From Paraburkholderia sp. Ac-20340 (lineage in GTDB: Bacteria > Pseudomonadota > Gammaproteobacteria > Burkholderiales > Burkholderiaceae): a DNA stretch of 64,000 nucleotides. The stretch is from NCBI RefSeq assembly GCF_017104965.1, contig NZ_JAAGPR010000037.1, positions 17,656-81,655 of the forward strand. The letters run 5' to 3'. The translations under genes and the position numbers were made by a program. Shown here piece after piece: positions 43,064 to 51,985 of this stretch (the stretch's first letter is position 1; every line of letters begins with the position of its first letter). The notes beneath the pieces are model-generated. The model had not been told where the DNA came from. It did not search any database and was given only the letters and a program-made list of their open reading frames with translations.

Positions 43064-44140
43064 CTACTGGCACCCACCGACGACGCCCGACACTTCGAAC
43101 AGATTGGCCGTGTCTCCAGTGTGCAGAAAGGCAATGTTGCTTCCAGGTTTCAGCATGCCGCTACGGATATGATCCAGCAGACCCGCAAAGCCCTTGCCGG
43201 TATATACGGGGCCGAGGAATACCCCTTCCGCTCTGGCCAGTTCCTTGATCGCGGCAGTGCTTTCCTGAGAAGGGACCGCGTAGTTGTCGCCGATAAACCG
43301 GTTGTCGACTTCAATCTCACTGAGGATGGCCTGCGTCGATGGAGGCTCGATCCCGAACGTCTGGAAGATGTGCGTCACGCGTTCCGCGATGATCGCTTCA
43401 TTGATCCAGAAGTCTGGCTGGTAGTGTGAGATTGAGATCGAACGAAACTTCACCGGATGACCTGTCAGGAGCTTCGCGGCGAGCATGCCGGGTAGTGCCG
43501 TTCCTGTCCCTGTGGTGTGGTAGATGTAATCGAGTTCGACACCGGCCAAGCGGGCTTGCGCAACCATTTCGATGAAAGTCCGAACATGCGCAGCAAATCC
43601 TGCCGGATGAGCTCCGCCGGTCGGTACGATCATGACCTTGCGGCCCTGAGCCTCCAGCTCGCCCTTGCGAGCAGTCATCGCCGCGAGCACGCGCTGTTTG
43701 TCGTCCGGTCGATTGACATAAGCGCTTCCGGGAGCGCTCAGGTAATGCGTTTCCACATCCATGAGTTTGTCAAGCAGCAGGTTTCCCCGGTACTCAGCCA
43801 GCTCTCCATGTTGCTGCTCGTCGCGCGTGAGGAACAGGATCGGTGTAAGTCCTGCAACCAGAGCAGCCGTTGCAAACTGCATCCCCGAATTCGTGAGATG
43901 CGCGCCTTGGGTGATGATGGTGTCGACACCATCATCGAGCGCCTGCCCGATGATCATTTCGGCGACGCGCATCTTGCTGCCGCTGAGTGCGCCGGGACCG
44001 GCCATGTCTTCGCGCTTCATGAACAGGTTGACACCGTGGACGCGAGACAGGTTCTCCAGCTTGTGGAAGGGTGTAGGATAGAAGCCGATCCGCTTTCTCG
44101 GCAGCCTGTCGAGAAGGACTTCCAAATCATCGGGTTGCAT
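43064..44140 (-). CDS. PLP enzyme of the D-cysteine desulfhydrase/ACC deaminase family
   Basis: The 358-residue fold-type II PLP protein resembles D-cysteine desulfhydrase: FYPTPFHKLENLSRVHGVNLF, KREDMAGPGALSGSKMR with the Schiff-base lysine in SGSK, and TTGTGTALPGMLAAKLL for phosphate binding. The usual active-site loop SxGGxQSNH is changed to ITQGAHLTNSG, so the substrate may differ from D-cysteine or ACC. CAGGAG precedes ATG. It lies between a dicarboxylate/amino-acid symporter and two exporters, which suggests breakdown of an imported amino acid to a keto acid and ammonia. Confidence 0.88.
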   Translation of the reverse strand: MQPDDLEVLLDRLPRKRIGFYPTPFHKLENLSRVHGVNLFMKREDMAGPGALSGSKMRVAEMIIGQALDDGVDTIITQGAHLTNSGMQFATAALVAGLTPILFLTRDEQQHGELAEYRGNLLLDKLMDVETHYLSAPGSAYVNRPDDKQRVLAAMTARKGELEAQGRKVMIVPTGGAHPAGFAAHVRTFIEMVAQARLAGVELDYIYHTTGTGTALPGMLAAKLLTGHPVKFRSISISHYQPDFWINEAIIAERVTHIFQTFGIEPPSTQAILSEIEVDNRFIGDNYAVPSQESTAAIKELARAEGVFLGPVYTGKGFAGLLDHIRSGMLKPGSNIAFLHTGDTANLFEVSGVVGGCQ

Positions 44141-44190
44141 ACGGTACTCCTGTTAGCTTGGTATTCAATTAGGTAGGACAGCAGATAGTT

Positions 44191-45531
44191 TCAGGACGGC
44201 TGCTCGATGTCGCTGATTTGCCTCAGATAGGCCTGGCCTTTCTGATGGTCGTATTGACCTTCCCATCTGGCAATAACCAACGCGGCCAACGCGTTGCCGA
44301 CTACGTTCAGTGCTGTGCGGCCCATATCCATGAACCGGTCGATGCCCGCAATGAGTGCAAGACCTTCGAGCGGTAGACCGGCGCTCGACAAGGTGGCGAG
44401 GAGAATGACGAACATGAATCCGGGGACACCTGCGGCGCCCTTCGATGTGATCACCATCGTCAGGACCAGAACGATCTGCTCCTGCAGGCCAAGGTGCACA
44501 CCGTAGAGCTGAGCAACGAAAAGCGTGCCGATGCCGAGGTAGACGGACGCGCCATCGAGGTTGAACACATATCCCGTTGGAATGACGAACGTTGTGATTG
44601 CCTTCGGAGCGCCGTAGTCCTCCATCTTCTTCATGAGTTGAGGCAGTACGGTGGCTGAACTGCACGTGGTGAAAGCGATCAGCAGTTCGCTTCTGATGAT
44701 GCGCAGGAGCGTAAAGATGTTGAATCCGAATACGCGTGCGGCCACACCGAGGACAACGATTGTGAAGGCGACTATCGCGAGATAGGCGACCCCGAGGAGT
44801 TTCATCAATGGCAGCAACGATGCAAAGCCGAAGTTGGCTACCGTGACCGCGATCAGGGCCGCCACACCGATCGGGGCATATCGCATTACGATGCCGGTGA
44901 CTTTGAACATCGCGTCGGAGACGCCGCGCAGCATGTCGACAACGGGTTGCCGGAGATCCTTCGGTACGCTTTGTAGCGCTAACCCAAACAGGACCGAGAA
45001 AAACAGTACAGGCAGCAGATCACCTCGCGCCATCGACGCAAGGATGTTCTCGGGAATGATGCCGAGAACCAGATGCATGAATCCGTGATGCTCGCCAGCA
45101 AGTGTCGCGGTGTGCTGGATGCCTGCTATGTCCGCATGGCCGAGTTGCGAGATATCGGTGCCGACGCCTGGCTGGAGCAGATTGCCGAAGAGAAGGCCGA
45201 CCACGATCGCGATCGTGGTGACGACTTCAAAATAGACGATCGTTTTGAGTCCGATTCGTCCCAGAGACTTTCCGTCGCCCACGCCCGCGATACCGACCAC
45301 CATGCTGGTGAAGACGATCGGCACGACCACCATCTTGATCAGCTTGATAAACAGGTCGCCTGCCGGCTGAATATAGTCCTTGATTGCCGCGCTGCGGAGG
45401 TCCGGGTGCCTGCTCAGGGTGACGCCGACGAGAATCCCGATGATCATACCGATCACGATCTGCCAGGCGAGCCCGATGCGTATCGTGCGGCGCGCCGGCG
45501 GTGTATCGGCCTTGTGTACTGAGATGCTCAT
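44191..45531 (-). CDS. Na+/H+:dicarboxylate or glutamate symporter (DAACS)
   Basis: The 446-residue protein matches the GltP/DctA family with eight helices and re-entrant loops. Seen are the serine-rich loop TTCSSATVLPQLMKKM, PTGYVFNLDGASVYLGIGTL (NMDGT region, here NLDGAS) and the N-terminal VVPIVFTSMVVGIAG. It imports acidic amino acids or C4-dicarboxylates. AGGAGAC precedes ATG 45531. It is the first gene of the operon with the PLP enzyme and is divergent from a LysR gene, its probable regulator. Confidence 0.93.
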   Translation of the reverse strand: MSISVHKADTPPARRTIRIGLAWQIVIGMIIGILVGVTLSRHPDLRSAAIKDYIQPAGDLFIKLIKMVVVPIVFTSMVVGIAGVGDGKSLGRIGLKTIVYFEVVTTIAIVVGLLFGNLLQPGVGTDISQLGHADIAGIQHTATLAGEHHGFMHLVLGIIPENILASMARGDLLPVLFFSVLFGLALQSVPKDLRQPVVDMLRGVSDAMFKVTGIVMRYAPIGVAALIAVTVANFGFASLLPLMKLLGVAYLAIVAFTIVVLGVAARVFGFNIFTLLRIIRSELLIAFTTCSSATVLPQLMKKMEDYGAPKAITTFVIPTGYVFNLDGASVYLGIGTLFVAQLYGVHLGLQEQIVLVLTMVITSKGAAGVPGFMFVILLATLSSAGLPLEGLALIAGIDRFMDMGRTALNVVGNALAALVIARWEGQYDHQKGQAYLRQISDIEQPS

Positions 45532-45884
45532 ATGTCTCCTTTTTTGCAGCCCGATGTCTGCGCAACGGGCAGTTTTCCCGTGTGCATGAACGGCTCGTTG
45601 CAACGGGTTACGCAAAAATATAGGAGCCGGTTATGTTGCAGTCCAGTGCTTGATAATGAACGGGGCGTTGCTGGAATAGCAACAAGAGGTCACTGTCCGT
45701 CGCATGCAATCTGGCGACATTGCCGCGGTCGCCTACACACAAAGGAGGCTTATATATGCGCTTTTTCTTGGATACGTTGCGGGCGCGAAAGATGCAGTCT
45801 TGAATGAAAATGGGGATGCAATTTATGTGATCATTTCTGATACCCTGATGCGTGGTCAGCAACATAACGCGCAAGGGCAAGACG
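45532..45884. other. Divergent symporter/LysR promoter region
   Basis: 353 bases with no normal-sized gene. GTTGCAAC near 45597 and a second GTTGCA at 45639 are possible half-sites for LysR binding. A 15-codon ORF with an excellent ribosome site lies at 45756-45803. Confidence 0.5.
45756..45803 (+). CDS. Possible 15-residue leader peptide
   Basis: AAAGGAGG stands 8 bases before an ATG that opens a 15-codon frame (MRFFLDTLRARKMQS) ending 81 bases before the LysR start. The ribosome site is the best in this area, but the ORF is tiny and could be coincidence. Confidence 0.3.
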   Translation: MRFFLDTLRARKMQS

Positions 45885-46778
45885 ATGAGGCATCTGCAGA
45901 TCTATCGATTTATCGCGGAAGTCGCGCGTCGGGGCTCCATTCGCAGGGCTGCTGATCATTTGCACATCACGCCGTCTGCATTGACGCGCAAGATCCAGGA
46001 CTTTGAGGATGAGCTGGGAGCATCTGTCTTCGAGCGATTGCCGCAGGGTATGCGTCTGAATGCGGCCGGCGAACTACTCCTGCGTCACATCCGCGATCAA
46101 AACGCCGACTTCGAGCGACTGCAGGCGGAACTCTCCGATCTCGCGGGTCTTCGTCGCGGGCACGTAACCGTGGCTTGCTCGCAGGCATTCATCGACAACG
46201 TACTCCCTGACGAGATCGCGAAATATCGCGCAGATTTCCCGCAGGTAACGTTCTCGCTGGATGTCCGTGACAACGTGATGGGAATCAGTGCGCTCGCGAA
46301 CTACGAGGCGGATCTCGCGCTGTTGATCGATCCGCCGGCTTCTGCCGACGTGCAGGAGCTGTTCGTCAAACATCAACCTCTTTGCGCAGTCGTAAGCAAG
46401 GGACATCCGCTCCTCGAGTCGAAGTCGACTCGGCTGCGCGACTGTCTCAGGTTTCCGGTGGCGTTGCCACGCCAAACACTTGCGATTCGTACACTTCTGG
46501 ACGAGGCCACCTGGCGCCTGAAGTTACAGGCTGAAATCGTCGTCGAATCGGATTCGCTGGAGTTTCTGCGCAGCTTCGTTGTAAGAGAAGCTGCCGTCGC
46601 ATTTCTGCCGCAGAGTGGCGTGCCGCCGACGGATGAGAGGATCTGCGCACTGCCGATCAGTGATCACGACATCGACCCACTACGTGTTGTGCTTGGTCAG
46701 CTTAGAGGGAGGACTCTGCCGATCGCCGCGGAGAAGTTTGCCGAACAACTGGATAGGCGGTTACCCGACGCCCGATGA
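45885..46778 (+). CDS. LysR family transcriptional regulator
   Basis: The 297-residue protein has the N-terminal helix-turn-helix (GSIRRAADHLHITPSALTRKIQDFE in part) and the periplasmic-binding-like effector domain (about 85-290). ATG 45885 starts the conserved MRHLQIYRFIAEV. It is divergent from the symporter/PLP enzyme/exporter operon and is the likely activator of it. Codon use is less GC-rich at third positions than in most of the window. Confidence 0.92.
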   Translation: MRHLQIYRFIAEVARRGSIRRAADHLHITPSALTRKIQDFEDELGASVFERLPQGMRLNAAGELLLRHIRDQNADFERLQAELSDLAGLRRGHVTVACSQAFIDNVLPDEIAKYRADFPQVTFSLDVRDNVMGISALANYEADLALLIDPPASADVQELFVKHQPLCAVVSKGHPLLESKSTRLRDCLRFPVALPRQTLAIRTLLDEATWRLKLQAEIVVESDSLEFLRSFVVREAAVAFLPQSGVPPTDERICALPISDHDIDPLRVVLGQLRGRTLPIAAEKFAEQLDRRLPDAR

Positions 46779-47142
46779 GCACGCGCGTCGAATTTTCCCG
46801 TGTTTTCCCGCAGATATGGTGGAGTTCCGCTTTGGAGCCAAACACGGACATTCGAGTGTCTGGCGAATCGACTGGCAAATGGCGGAAACTGGCCGAACCC
46901 GGTCCGCGCGGTTGACTTGGGCGACTGAGCGCGAGCCCTCGGAATTTTCCACATTCGTTGGCACAGACCGTGCGTTTTTTCACTTTTTACGTCACAGCTT
47001 CGTCCTCGTCGTGACGGTGCCGTTGAAAAAACCCAATAAAATCAAGTGAGGGTTTTTCAATAATCGTGGCACGCGACAACGGCGATCGAGACGCGATGAC
47101 GCGCGCTGAGACGTCCTTTGCGACTTTGACCGGCCGCCAGCC
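46779..47142. other. Convergent intergenic region with repeat-like sequence
   Basis: 364 bases with no credible gene. Minus-strand conceptual translation includes MSVFGSKAELHHICGKT, which looks like the FGxKAD-type spurious ORFs translated from dispersed non-coding repeats in other proteobacteria. A terminator-like hairpin follows at 47024-47060. Confidence 0.5.
47024..47060. terminator. Candidate bidirectional terminator
   Basis: GAAAAAACCC-N15-GGGTTTTTC pairs as a 9-base stem with A- and T-runs in the arms, between two convergent LysR genes. Confidence 0.6.
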
Positions 47143-48090
47143 TCAGGCACGCGGCTTCGCCTTGCCGCGTCCTGCCCGCCTCGCCACGCGCGGGCGACGC
47201 GATTCGGCATGCTCGCGGATCATCTCGATCAAGGCGCGCAAGCCAGCGGGCGTGTGACGGCGGCCGGGATAGTAGAGGCAGAGCCCGTCCAGCGCCGGCG
47301 TCCAGTCTTCGAGCACGCGCACGAGCGCGCCGGCCGCGAGATCGGCGTGGACGTTCCACTCGGTCAGATAGGTCAGCCCGAGACCCGCGCGGGCGGCCTC
47401 CAGCATCAGATGAGGTTCGTCGAGCGTGAGCGCGCCTTCGCCGTCGACGCGCACGACTTCGCCTCGCTTTTCGAATTCCCATTGATAGATCGCGCCGCTC
47501 GGCATGCGGCTGCGTATGCAGCGATGCTGCGCGAGATCGGCGGGCGTGCGCGGCGGCTTATGGCGCGAAAAATACTCTGGACTCCCGACCACGGCGAAAC
47601 GCTGACGATCGCCGAACGGCACTGCGATCATGTCCTGCGGCACGGTTTCGATGAGCCGGATGCCCGCATCGAAACCTTCGACGACGATATCGATCAAGCG
47701 CCCTTCCGTGACGATGTCGAGCTTCATCTCGGGAAAGCGCTTCAGAAAGGCGATAAAAACCGGCATGACCTGCCGCGCCGCGCCCGCCGAAGTGTTGATG
47801 CGCAGCGTGCCCGAAGGCGTGTCGCGAAAGCTCCCGGCCTGGTCGAACGCGCTCTGGATAGTGGCGAGCGCCGGCGCCACGGTCTGCACGAACTGCGCGC
47901 CCGCTTCCGAAAGCGACACGCTGCGCGTCGTCCGGTTGAAGAGCCGCACGCCGATACGCGCTTCGAGCGCCGCCACCGCATGACTCAACGCCGATGTCGA
48001 AACGCTCAACTCGTCGGCCGCCGCGCGAAAGCTGCGCCTGCGCGCCACGGCCAGCACGGCTTCCAGCTCGCTCAATCCCGAGGTTTTCAT
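47143..48090 (-). CDS. LysR family transcriptional regulator
   Basis: The 315-residue protein has the LysR helix-turn-helix (FRAAADELSVSTSALSHAVAALEARIG in part) and effector domain, and a basic C-terminal tail (RRPRVARRAGRGKAKPRA). The sequence ARIGVRLFNRTTRSVSLSEAG places it in the DsdC/CrgA-like branch common in Burkholderia. It is divergent from an aldehyde dehydrogenase gene, which it probably regulates. Confidence 0.92.
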   Translation of the reverse strand: MKTSGLSELEAVLAVARRRSFRAAADELSVSTSALSHAVAALEARIGVRLFNRTTRSVSLSEAGAQFVQTVAPALATIQSAFDQAGSFRDTPSGTLRINTSAGAARQVMPVFIAFLKRFPEMKLDIVTEGRLIDIVVEGFDAGIRLIETVPQDMIAVPFGDRQRFAVVGSPEYFSRHKPPRTPADLAQHRCIRSRMPSGAIYQWEFEKRGEVVRVDGEGALTLDEPHLMLEAARAGLGLTYLTEWNVHADLAAGALVRVLEDWTPALDGLCLYYPGRRHTPAGLRALIEMIREHAESRRPRVARRAGRGKAKPRA

Positions 48091-48190
48091 TGTCCTGGAT
48101 TCCTCAATACGTCGTCCCGGATTGTACGGCTAGTCAGGTCAATCGCATCGGCCTATCTTGCGATCTGGACAACGCATTCACTTCAAGACC

Positions 48191-49609
48191 ATGCAGATCA
48201 TCGAGCACATCTATATCGACGGCGCCTTCGTGGTGCCGCACGGCAGCGAATATTTCGATCTCTTCAATCCGTCCACCGAGCAGGTGATCGGTCGCGTGCG
48301 CCTCGCCGATGCCGAAGACGCGCGCGCCGCCATCGCCGCCGCAAAACGCGCTTTCCCCGCTTTTTCGTGCACCGATAAAGCCGCGCGCGTCGCCCTGCTC
48401 AGACGCCTGCACGCAGCCGTGCTGGCGAAGGAAGACGCGTTGTTCGAAGCGATCGTCGAGGAATACGGCGCGCCGGTGTCGCGCGGCCGCTGGATGGCGC
48501 GCCACGCGAGCGACGTGCTGCAGCAGGCCGCCGATACGCTCGAAGCGTATTCGTTCGTGAGTCGCGCGGGCACGGCGGACGTCGTCATGCAACCGCTGGG
48601 CGTGGCGGGCCTGATCACGCCCTGGAACAGCGACGCGGGCTTTATCTGCGGCAAACTCGCGGCGGCGCTGGCGGCAGGCTGCACGGCCGTGATCAAGCCG
48701 AGCGAGATGAGCGCGATGCAAACGCGCATCGTCACCGAAGCGCTGCACGAAGCGGGCTTGCCCAAGGGCGTATTCAATATCGTCACCGGTCGCGGCGATA
48801 TCGTGGGCGCGGAAATCTGCACGCATCCCGATGTCGCGAAACTGTCGTTCACGGGATCGACCGCTGTGGGCAAGGCGATTCTCAGCGCGGGCGCGCAAAC
48901 GCTCAAGCGCGTGACGCTGGAATTGGGCGGCAAATCGCCGGTGATCGTGCTCGACGATGCAAATTTCGACGATGTCGTTCCACTCGCGTTGCAGGCGGGA
49001 TTCATGAATAGCGGACAGGCCTGCATTGCCGGTACGCGTATTCTGGTGCCGCAATCACGTCTCGCTGAATTCGAGGCGAAGATTGTTGAAGCTATTGCAG
49101 AGTTTCAATCGGGCGACCCGCACGATCCGCATACGAGCATCGGACCGATGGTGAGCCAGAAACAATGGGAGCGCGTGCAGCGTTATATCCGCGTTGGGAT
49201 CGAAGAAGGCGCGCGTCTGCTCGCGGGCGGAGAGGGACGGCCATCGGGCGTGGAACGCGGATGGTTCGTGCGCCCCACGCTCTTTAGCGACGTGCGCAAC
49301 GACATGACGATTGCGCGGGAAGAAATCTTCGGGCCGGTCCTTTCGATCATCGCGTATCGCGACACTGAAGACGCCATTGCGATTGCCAACGATACGCCCT
49401 ATGGATTGCAGGCCTATATCTGTTCGCCCGATGTGGAACGCGCACGTGCCGTTGCCGCGCGCATCGACGCCGGCCGCGTGCTGATCAACACACTCGCACA
49501 CGAACCGGCCGCGCCGTTTGGCGGCTTCAAGCAATCGGGTATCGGACGCGAATATGGACGCTTCGGGCTGGAGGCATTTCTGGAGCCTAAATCGGTTCTG
49601 GGCGGATAA
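48191..49609 (+). CDS. Aldehyde dehydrogenase
   Basis: The 472-residue enzyme oxidises an aldehyde to the acid with NAD(P). It has the catalytic cysteine in SGQACIAGTR, the general base in ELGGKSP, the cofactor motif FTGSTAVGKAIL and the C-terminal PFGGFKQSGIGREYG. Length fits the class. ATG 48191 starts the conserved MQIIEHIYIDG; a longer frame exists. It is divergent from a LysR gene. The substrate aldehyde is unknown. Confidence 0.94.
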   Translation: MQIIEHIYIDGAFVVPHGSEYFDLFNPSTEQVIGRVRLADAEDARAAIAAAKRAFPAFSCTDKAARVALLRRLHAAVLAKEDALFEAIVEEYGAPVSRGRWMARHASDVLQQAADTLEAYSFVSRAGTADVVMQPLGVAGLITPWNSDAGFICGKLAAALAAGCTAVIKPSEMSAMQTRIVTEALHEAGLPKGVFNIVTGRGDIVGAEICTHPDVAKLSFTGSTAVGKAILSAGAQTLKRVTLELGGKSPVIVLDDANFDDVVPLALQAGFMNSGQACIAGTRILVPQSRLAEFEAKIVEAIAEFQSGDPHDPHTSIGPMVSQKQWERVQRYIRVGIEEGARLLAGGEGRPSGVERGWFVRPTLFSDVRNDMTIAREEIFGPVLSIIAYRDTEDAIAIANDTPYGLQAYICSPDVERARAVAARIDAGRVLINTLAHEPAAPFGGFKQSGIGREYGRFGLEAFLEPKSVLGG

Positions 49610-49839
49610 GCACAATCACTTGCAAAAGCGTTTGCAGATACTGAACGACAGTCGTTGTTATTCAGGATTGTTATTTAATCGGACCGATTGATACCAGCCT
49701 TATCTATTGCTTAAGTACCGTCGCTGTTACAAAAAATATACTGCTAAAGCGTATTTAGATTAGCGCCGATAAAGCACGTGCCGTATTCCGGCATCGCATC
49801 ACAACACCGTGCTTCAATAGATATAAAGGGGAAAATTTG

Positions 49840-50157
49840 ATGGCCATTCAATCGGTCTCCAGCCCGCTCAATAGCGCCAATGTAGCGGCAACGAATACCA
49901 CCGGCACAACCAGCAGCGGCCAGTCCGCGCAAACCAGCGCCGCGAACCAGACGTCGAGCGCCACGCAATCGCAAAGCGGCACGTCCGCGACGCAAAGCAC
50001 GTCGTCGGCATCGTATTCGGTCAAGATCAGCAACGCGGCACGCGCGGCGCTGGCCGAAGCCACGGAAACATCCGTTCAGACTGCGCAGGAAGCCAATCGC
50101 GGCGATATGCAGGCGCAACGTCTGCTGGCGAAGGAGCAGGCCAACAAGGTCAATTAA
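49840..50157 (+). CDS. Small Ser/Thr/Gln-rich protein of unknown function
   Basis: The 105-residue protein has a low-complexity first part (about 60% Ser, Thr, Gln, Ala, Asn; residues 10-60), then a charged helix that reads YSVKISNAARAALAEATETS and ends with QRLLAKEQANKVN. No signal peptide or membrane segment is seen. AAAGGGGA is at the right distance from ATG 49840. Similar small proteins occur in Burkholderia with no known role. The well-placed ribosome site and composition make a real gene likely. Confidence 0.65.
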   Translation: MAIQSVSSPLNSANVAATNTTGTTSSGQSAQTSAANQTSSATQSQSGTSATQSTSSASYSVKISNAARAALAEATETSVQTAQEANRGDMQAQRLLAKEQANKVN

Positions 50158-50252
50158 CAGGTCAATTGCAGGTCAATTAGCGCAGATCGACCCGGCTCCC
50201 GCTTCGATTCGTGAAGCGGGAGTCTGATTCAGGCAATGCGCGGCAAAACCCA

Positions 50253-50567
50253 TCAATCCTCAGACGCCATATCGCCGAACAGATCCGGCTCGGATGGCGA
50301 ACCGGACGGCTCGGGCACGGTGCCCGCTCGCACCTGTGCGAGCACATCCGCAGGCAGCCAGGCGTCTTCCAGTGCGCCCAGACCGCCTTCAATCAGTTGC
50401 TGCAGGAAATACGAAGGCTTGCGGCCGCTTGTTTCCGCGAGCAGCCGCAATCGACGTTCGATGGACGGATCGACGCGAACCGCGACGACCTTCAACTTCT
50501 CCGCACTCTTTTTCCTGCCCAACTTGTACTCCGTGCCTGGCGCCTGGTGCGCGATTCGCGCGCCCAT
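50253..50567 (-). CDS. Ribbon-helix-helix DNA-binding protein, antitoxin-like
   Basis: The 104-residue frame contains a ribbon-helix-helix: strand KVVAVRVDPSIERRLRLLAE followed by helix SYFLQQLIEGGLGALEDAWL, similar to the RelB/ParD/CopG group. No toxin gene is next to it, so it would be an orphan or a self-regulator. ATG 50567 lies inside the tail of the tRNA terminator; TTG 50522 with CGGAG 7 bases upstream is a better start and gives 89 residues. It is read in the same direction as the tRNA. Confidence 0.65.
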   Translation of the reverse strand: MGARIAHQAPGTEYKLGRKKSAEKLKVVAVRVDPSIERRLRLLAETSGRKPSYFLQQLIEGGLGALEDAWLPADVLAQVRAGTVPEPSGSPSEPDLFGDMASED

Positions 50568-50568
50568 G

Positions 50569-50604
50569 AAAAAACCCGCGAAAGCATGACGCTTTTGCGG
50601 GTTT
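50569..50604 (-). terminator. Rho-independent terminator of the tRNA-Leu gene
   Basis: On the minus strand AACCCGCAAAAGC-GTCAT-GCTTTCGCGGGTT is a long hairpin with one mismatch, followed by a run of six T residues. Confidence 0.92.
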
Positions 50605-50613
50605 CCATATCCT

Positions 50614-50698
50614 TGGTGCCGACGGCGAGACTCGAACTCGCACAGCTTTCGCCACTACCCCCTCAAGATAGCGTGTCTACCAATTTCACCACGTCGGC
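50614..50698 (-). tRNA. tRNA-Leu (anticodon GAG)
   Basis: The 85-base gene folds as a class II tRNA: acceptor GCCGACG/CGTCGGC, D-arm with TGGTAGAC, anticodon stem CTATC/GGTAG around TTGAGGG (anticodon GAG), a long variable arm, T-arm with GTTCGAGTC, and an encoded 3' ACCA. It reads CUC/CUU leucine codons. A terminator follows 10 bases downstream. Confidence 0.97.
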
Positions 50699-50816
50699 AA
50701 GGGATCGGCATTGTATCGAGACTTTTCGAATTTTTGAAGAGCAATATCGAAAATTTTTTCAGGCGTGTGAAAAAGGCCTGAAAAGTCGCTACGTTGCGAA
50801 GCGTTCGCGTGCGCGA

Positions 50817-51632
50817 TCAATGCGCGAGCGGCTGCAGGAAATCGGCCACCATCGCCGCGACCTGCGCTTCCTGCTCGCGGTGCGGGACGTGCCGCACGCC
50901 TTCCATGATCGCGGCCCGTGCAGGACCGCTTACGCTCGCCGCGATCCGTTCGGGATGCACGCGCGTGCCGTATTCGTCGAGACTGCCGTGAATCGCGAGC
51001 GTGGGGCACGACACGCGTGGCAGCACCGTATCGAGCGACCAGTCGGCAAATTCCGGTGAGAGCCAGGTATCGATCCACGCATCGAGCACCCATTGCGTCT
51101 TGTCGCCGTGATAGCGCGCCAGCCGTGCGAATTGCGTGGGATCGCGGAACTGCTCGCGCGCAGCACGAATGCCGGCCAGCGTGCGATCTTCCACAAAGGT
51201 CTGCGCCGCTTCGGTCACGAGCGCCACGCACTGCCCCGCATGACGAGCCGCACATTCGACCGCCATGCCGCCGCCCACGCTATGGCCGAACGCGATAAAA
51301 CGCTCGATCCCTAACTGCTCGCACAGCGCGGGGAAAAAGCGTGCGGCCTCGTCGCTCACGAAGTGTGCTGCGAGTCGATCCGCACGCGCATCCGATACGC
51401 CAAAACCCGCGCGATCGTAGGCGATCACGCGGCGTTTCGTTGCGCGCGCAAGCGTCTGGGGAAAGGCGCCCCATAGCGTCACGCAACCGAGCGAATCGTG
51501 CAGCAGCACGATGGGTGCACGCGTGGAATCGGCGCCATTAGATTCGCCATCGGCCTGCCAGCTACGCGCGAACAGCTTGCCCGTGGGGCCCGCGATCCAA
51601 TGGTCCTGCGTGAAAGCGCTTGTCTCGTTCAT
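50817..51632 (-). CDS. Alpha/beta hydrolase
   Basis: The 271-residue product has the alpha/beta hydrolase fold: oxyanion region IVLLHDSLGCVTLWG, nucleophile elbow GHSVGGG, acid in HGSLDEYG and His in VRHVPHRE. It would hydrolyse an ester, lactone or similar bond; the substrate is unknown. The ribosome site is poor. It lies 44 bases after azlD on the same strand and may be cotranscribed with azlCD. Confidence 0.92.
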   Translation of the reverse strand: MNETSAFTQDHWIAGPTGKLFARSWQADGESNGADSTRAPIVLLHDSLGCVTLWGAFPQTLARATKRRVIAYDRAGFGVSDARADRLAAHFVSDEAARFFPALCEQLGIERFIAFGHSVGGGMAVECAARHAGQCVALVTEAAQTFVEDRTLAGIRAAREQFRDPTQFARLARYHGDKTQWVLDAWIDTWLSPEFADWSLDTVLPRVSCPTLAIHGSLDEYGTRVHPERIAASVSGPARAAIMEGVRHVPHREQEAQVAAMVADFLQPLAH

Positions 51633-51676
51633 TGTTATGCGGTCGTTCTGCTGCGAAGTGGAAGCGGCCGAAGCGT

Positions 51677-51985
51677 TCAGCCGAGCAAGTGCCTCAGTAT
51701 GCCGGTTGCCGCCACGCCGATCAGCACCGTCGGCAGCAAGGAGAAGCGCGTCGCGGCGAACAGCGTGATGGCGAGCGCCACGAGATCGGCGGGATCACGC
51801 GAGACGAACGCGGGCGCGATCACCGAAATCAGCACACAGCCCGGCACATTTTCCATCACGGCGCGCATACGCGGGCTCAACGTGCGGTCGCGCAAGGCCA
51901 CATAGCCGATGATGCGCGTGAGGTAAGTGGTTGCGGCCATCAGGAAGATGGTCGCCAGCGTAGCGAGCGTCGATCCTTCAAGCAC
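51677..51985 (-). CDS. azlD: AzlD branched-chain amino acid exporter subunit
   Basis: The 102-residue membrane protein matches the small subunit of the LIV-E exporter (ATYLTRIIGYVALRDRTLSPRMRAVMENVPGCVLI in part, with four hydrophobic segments). It works with AzlC to export branched-chain or related amino acids. Its start overlaps the end of azlC by 8 bases, typical of coupled translation. Confidence 0.92.
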   Translation of the reverse strand: MLEGSTLATLATIFLMAATTYLTRIIGYVALRDRTLSPRMRAVMENVPGCVLISVIAPAFVSRDPADLVALAITLFAATRFSLLPTVLIGVAATGILRHLLG

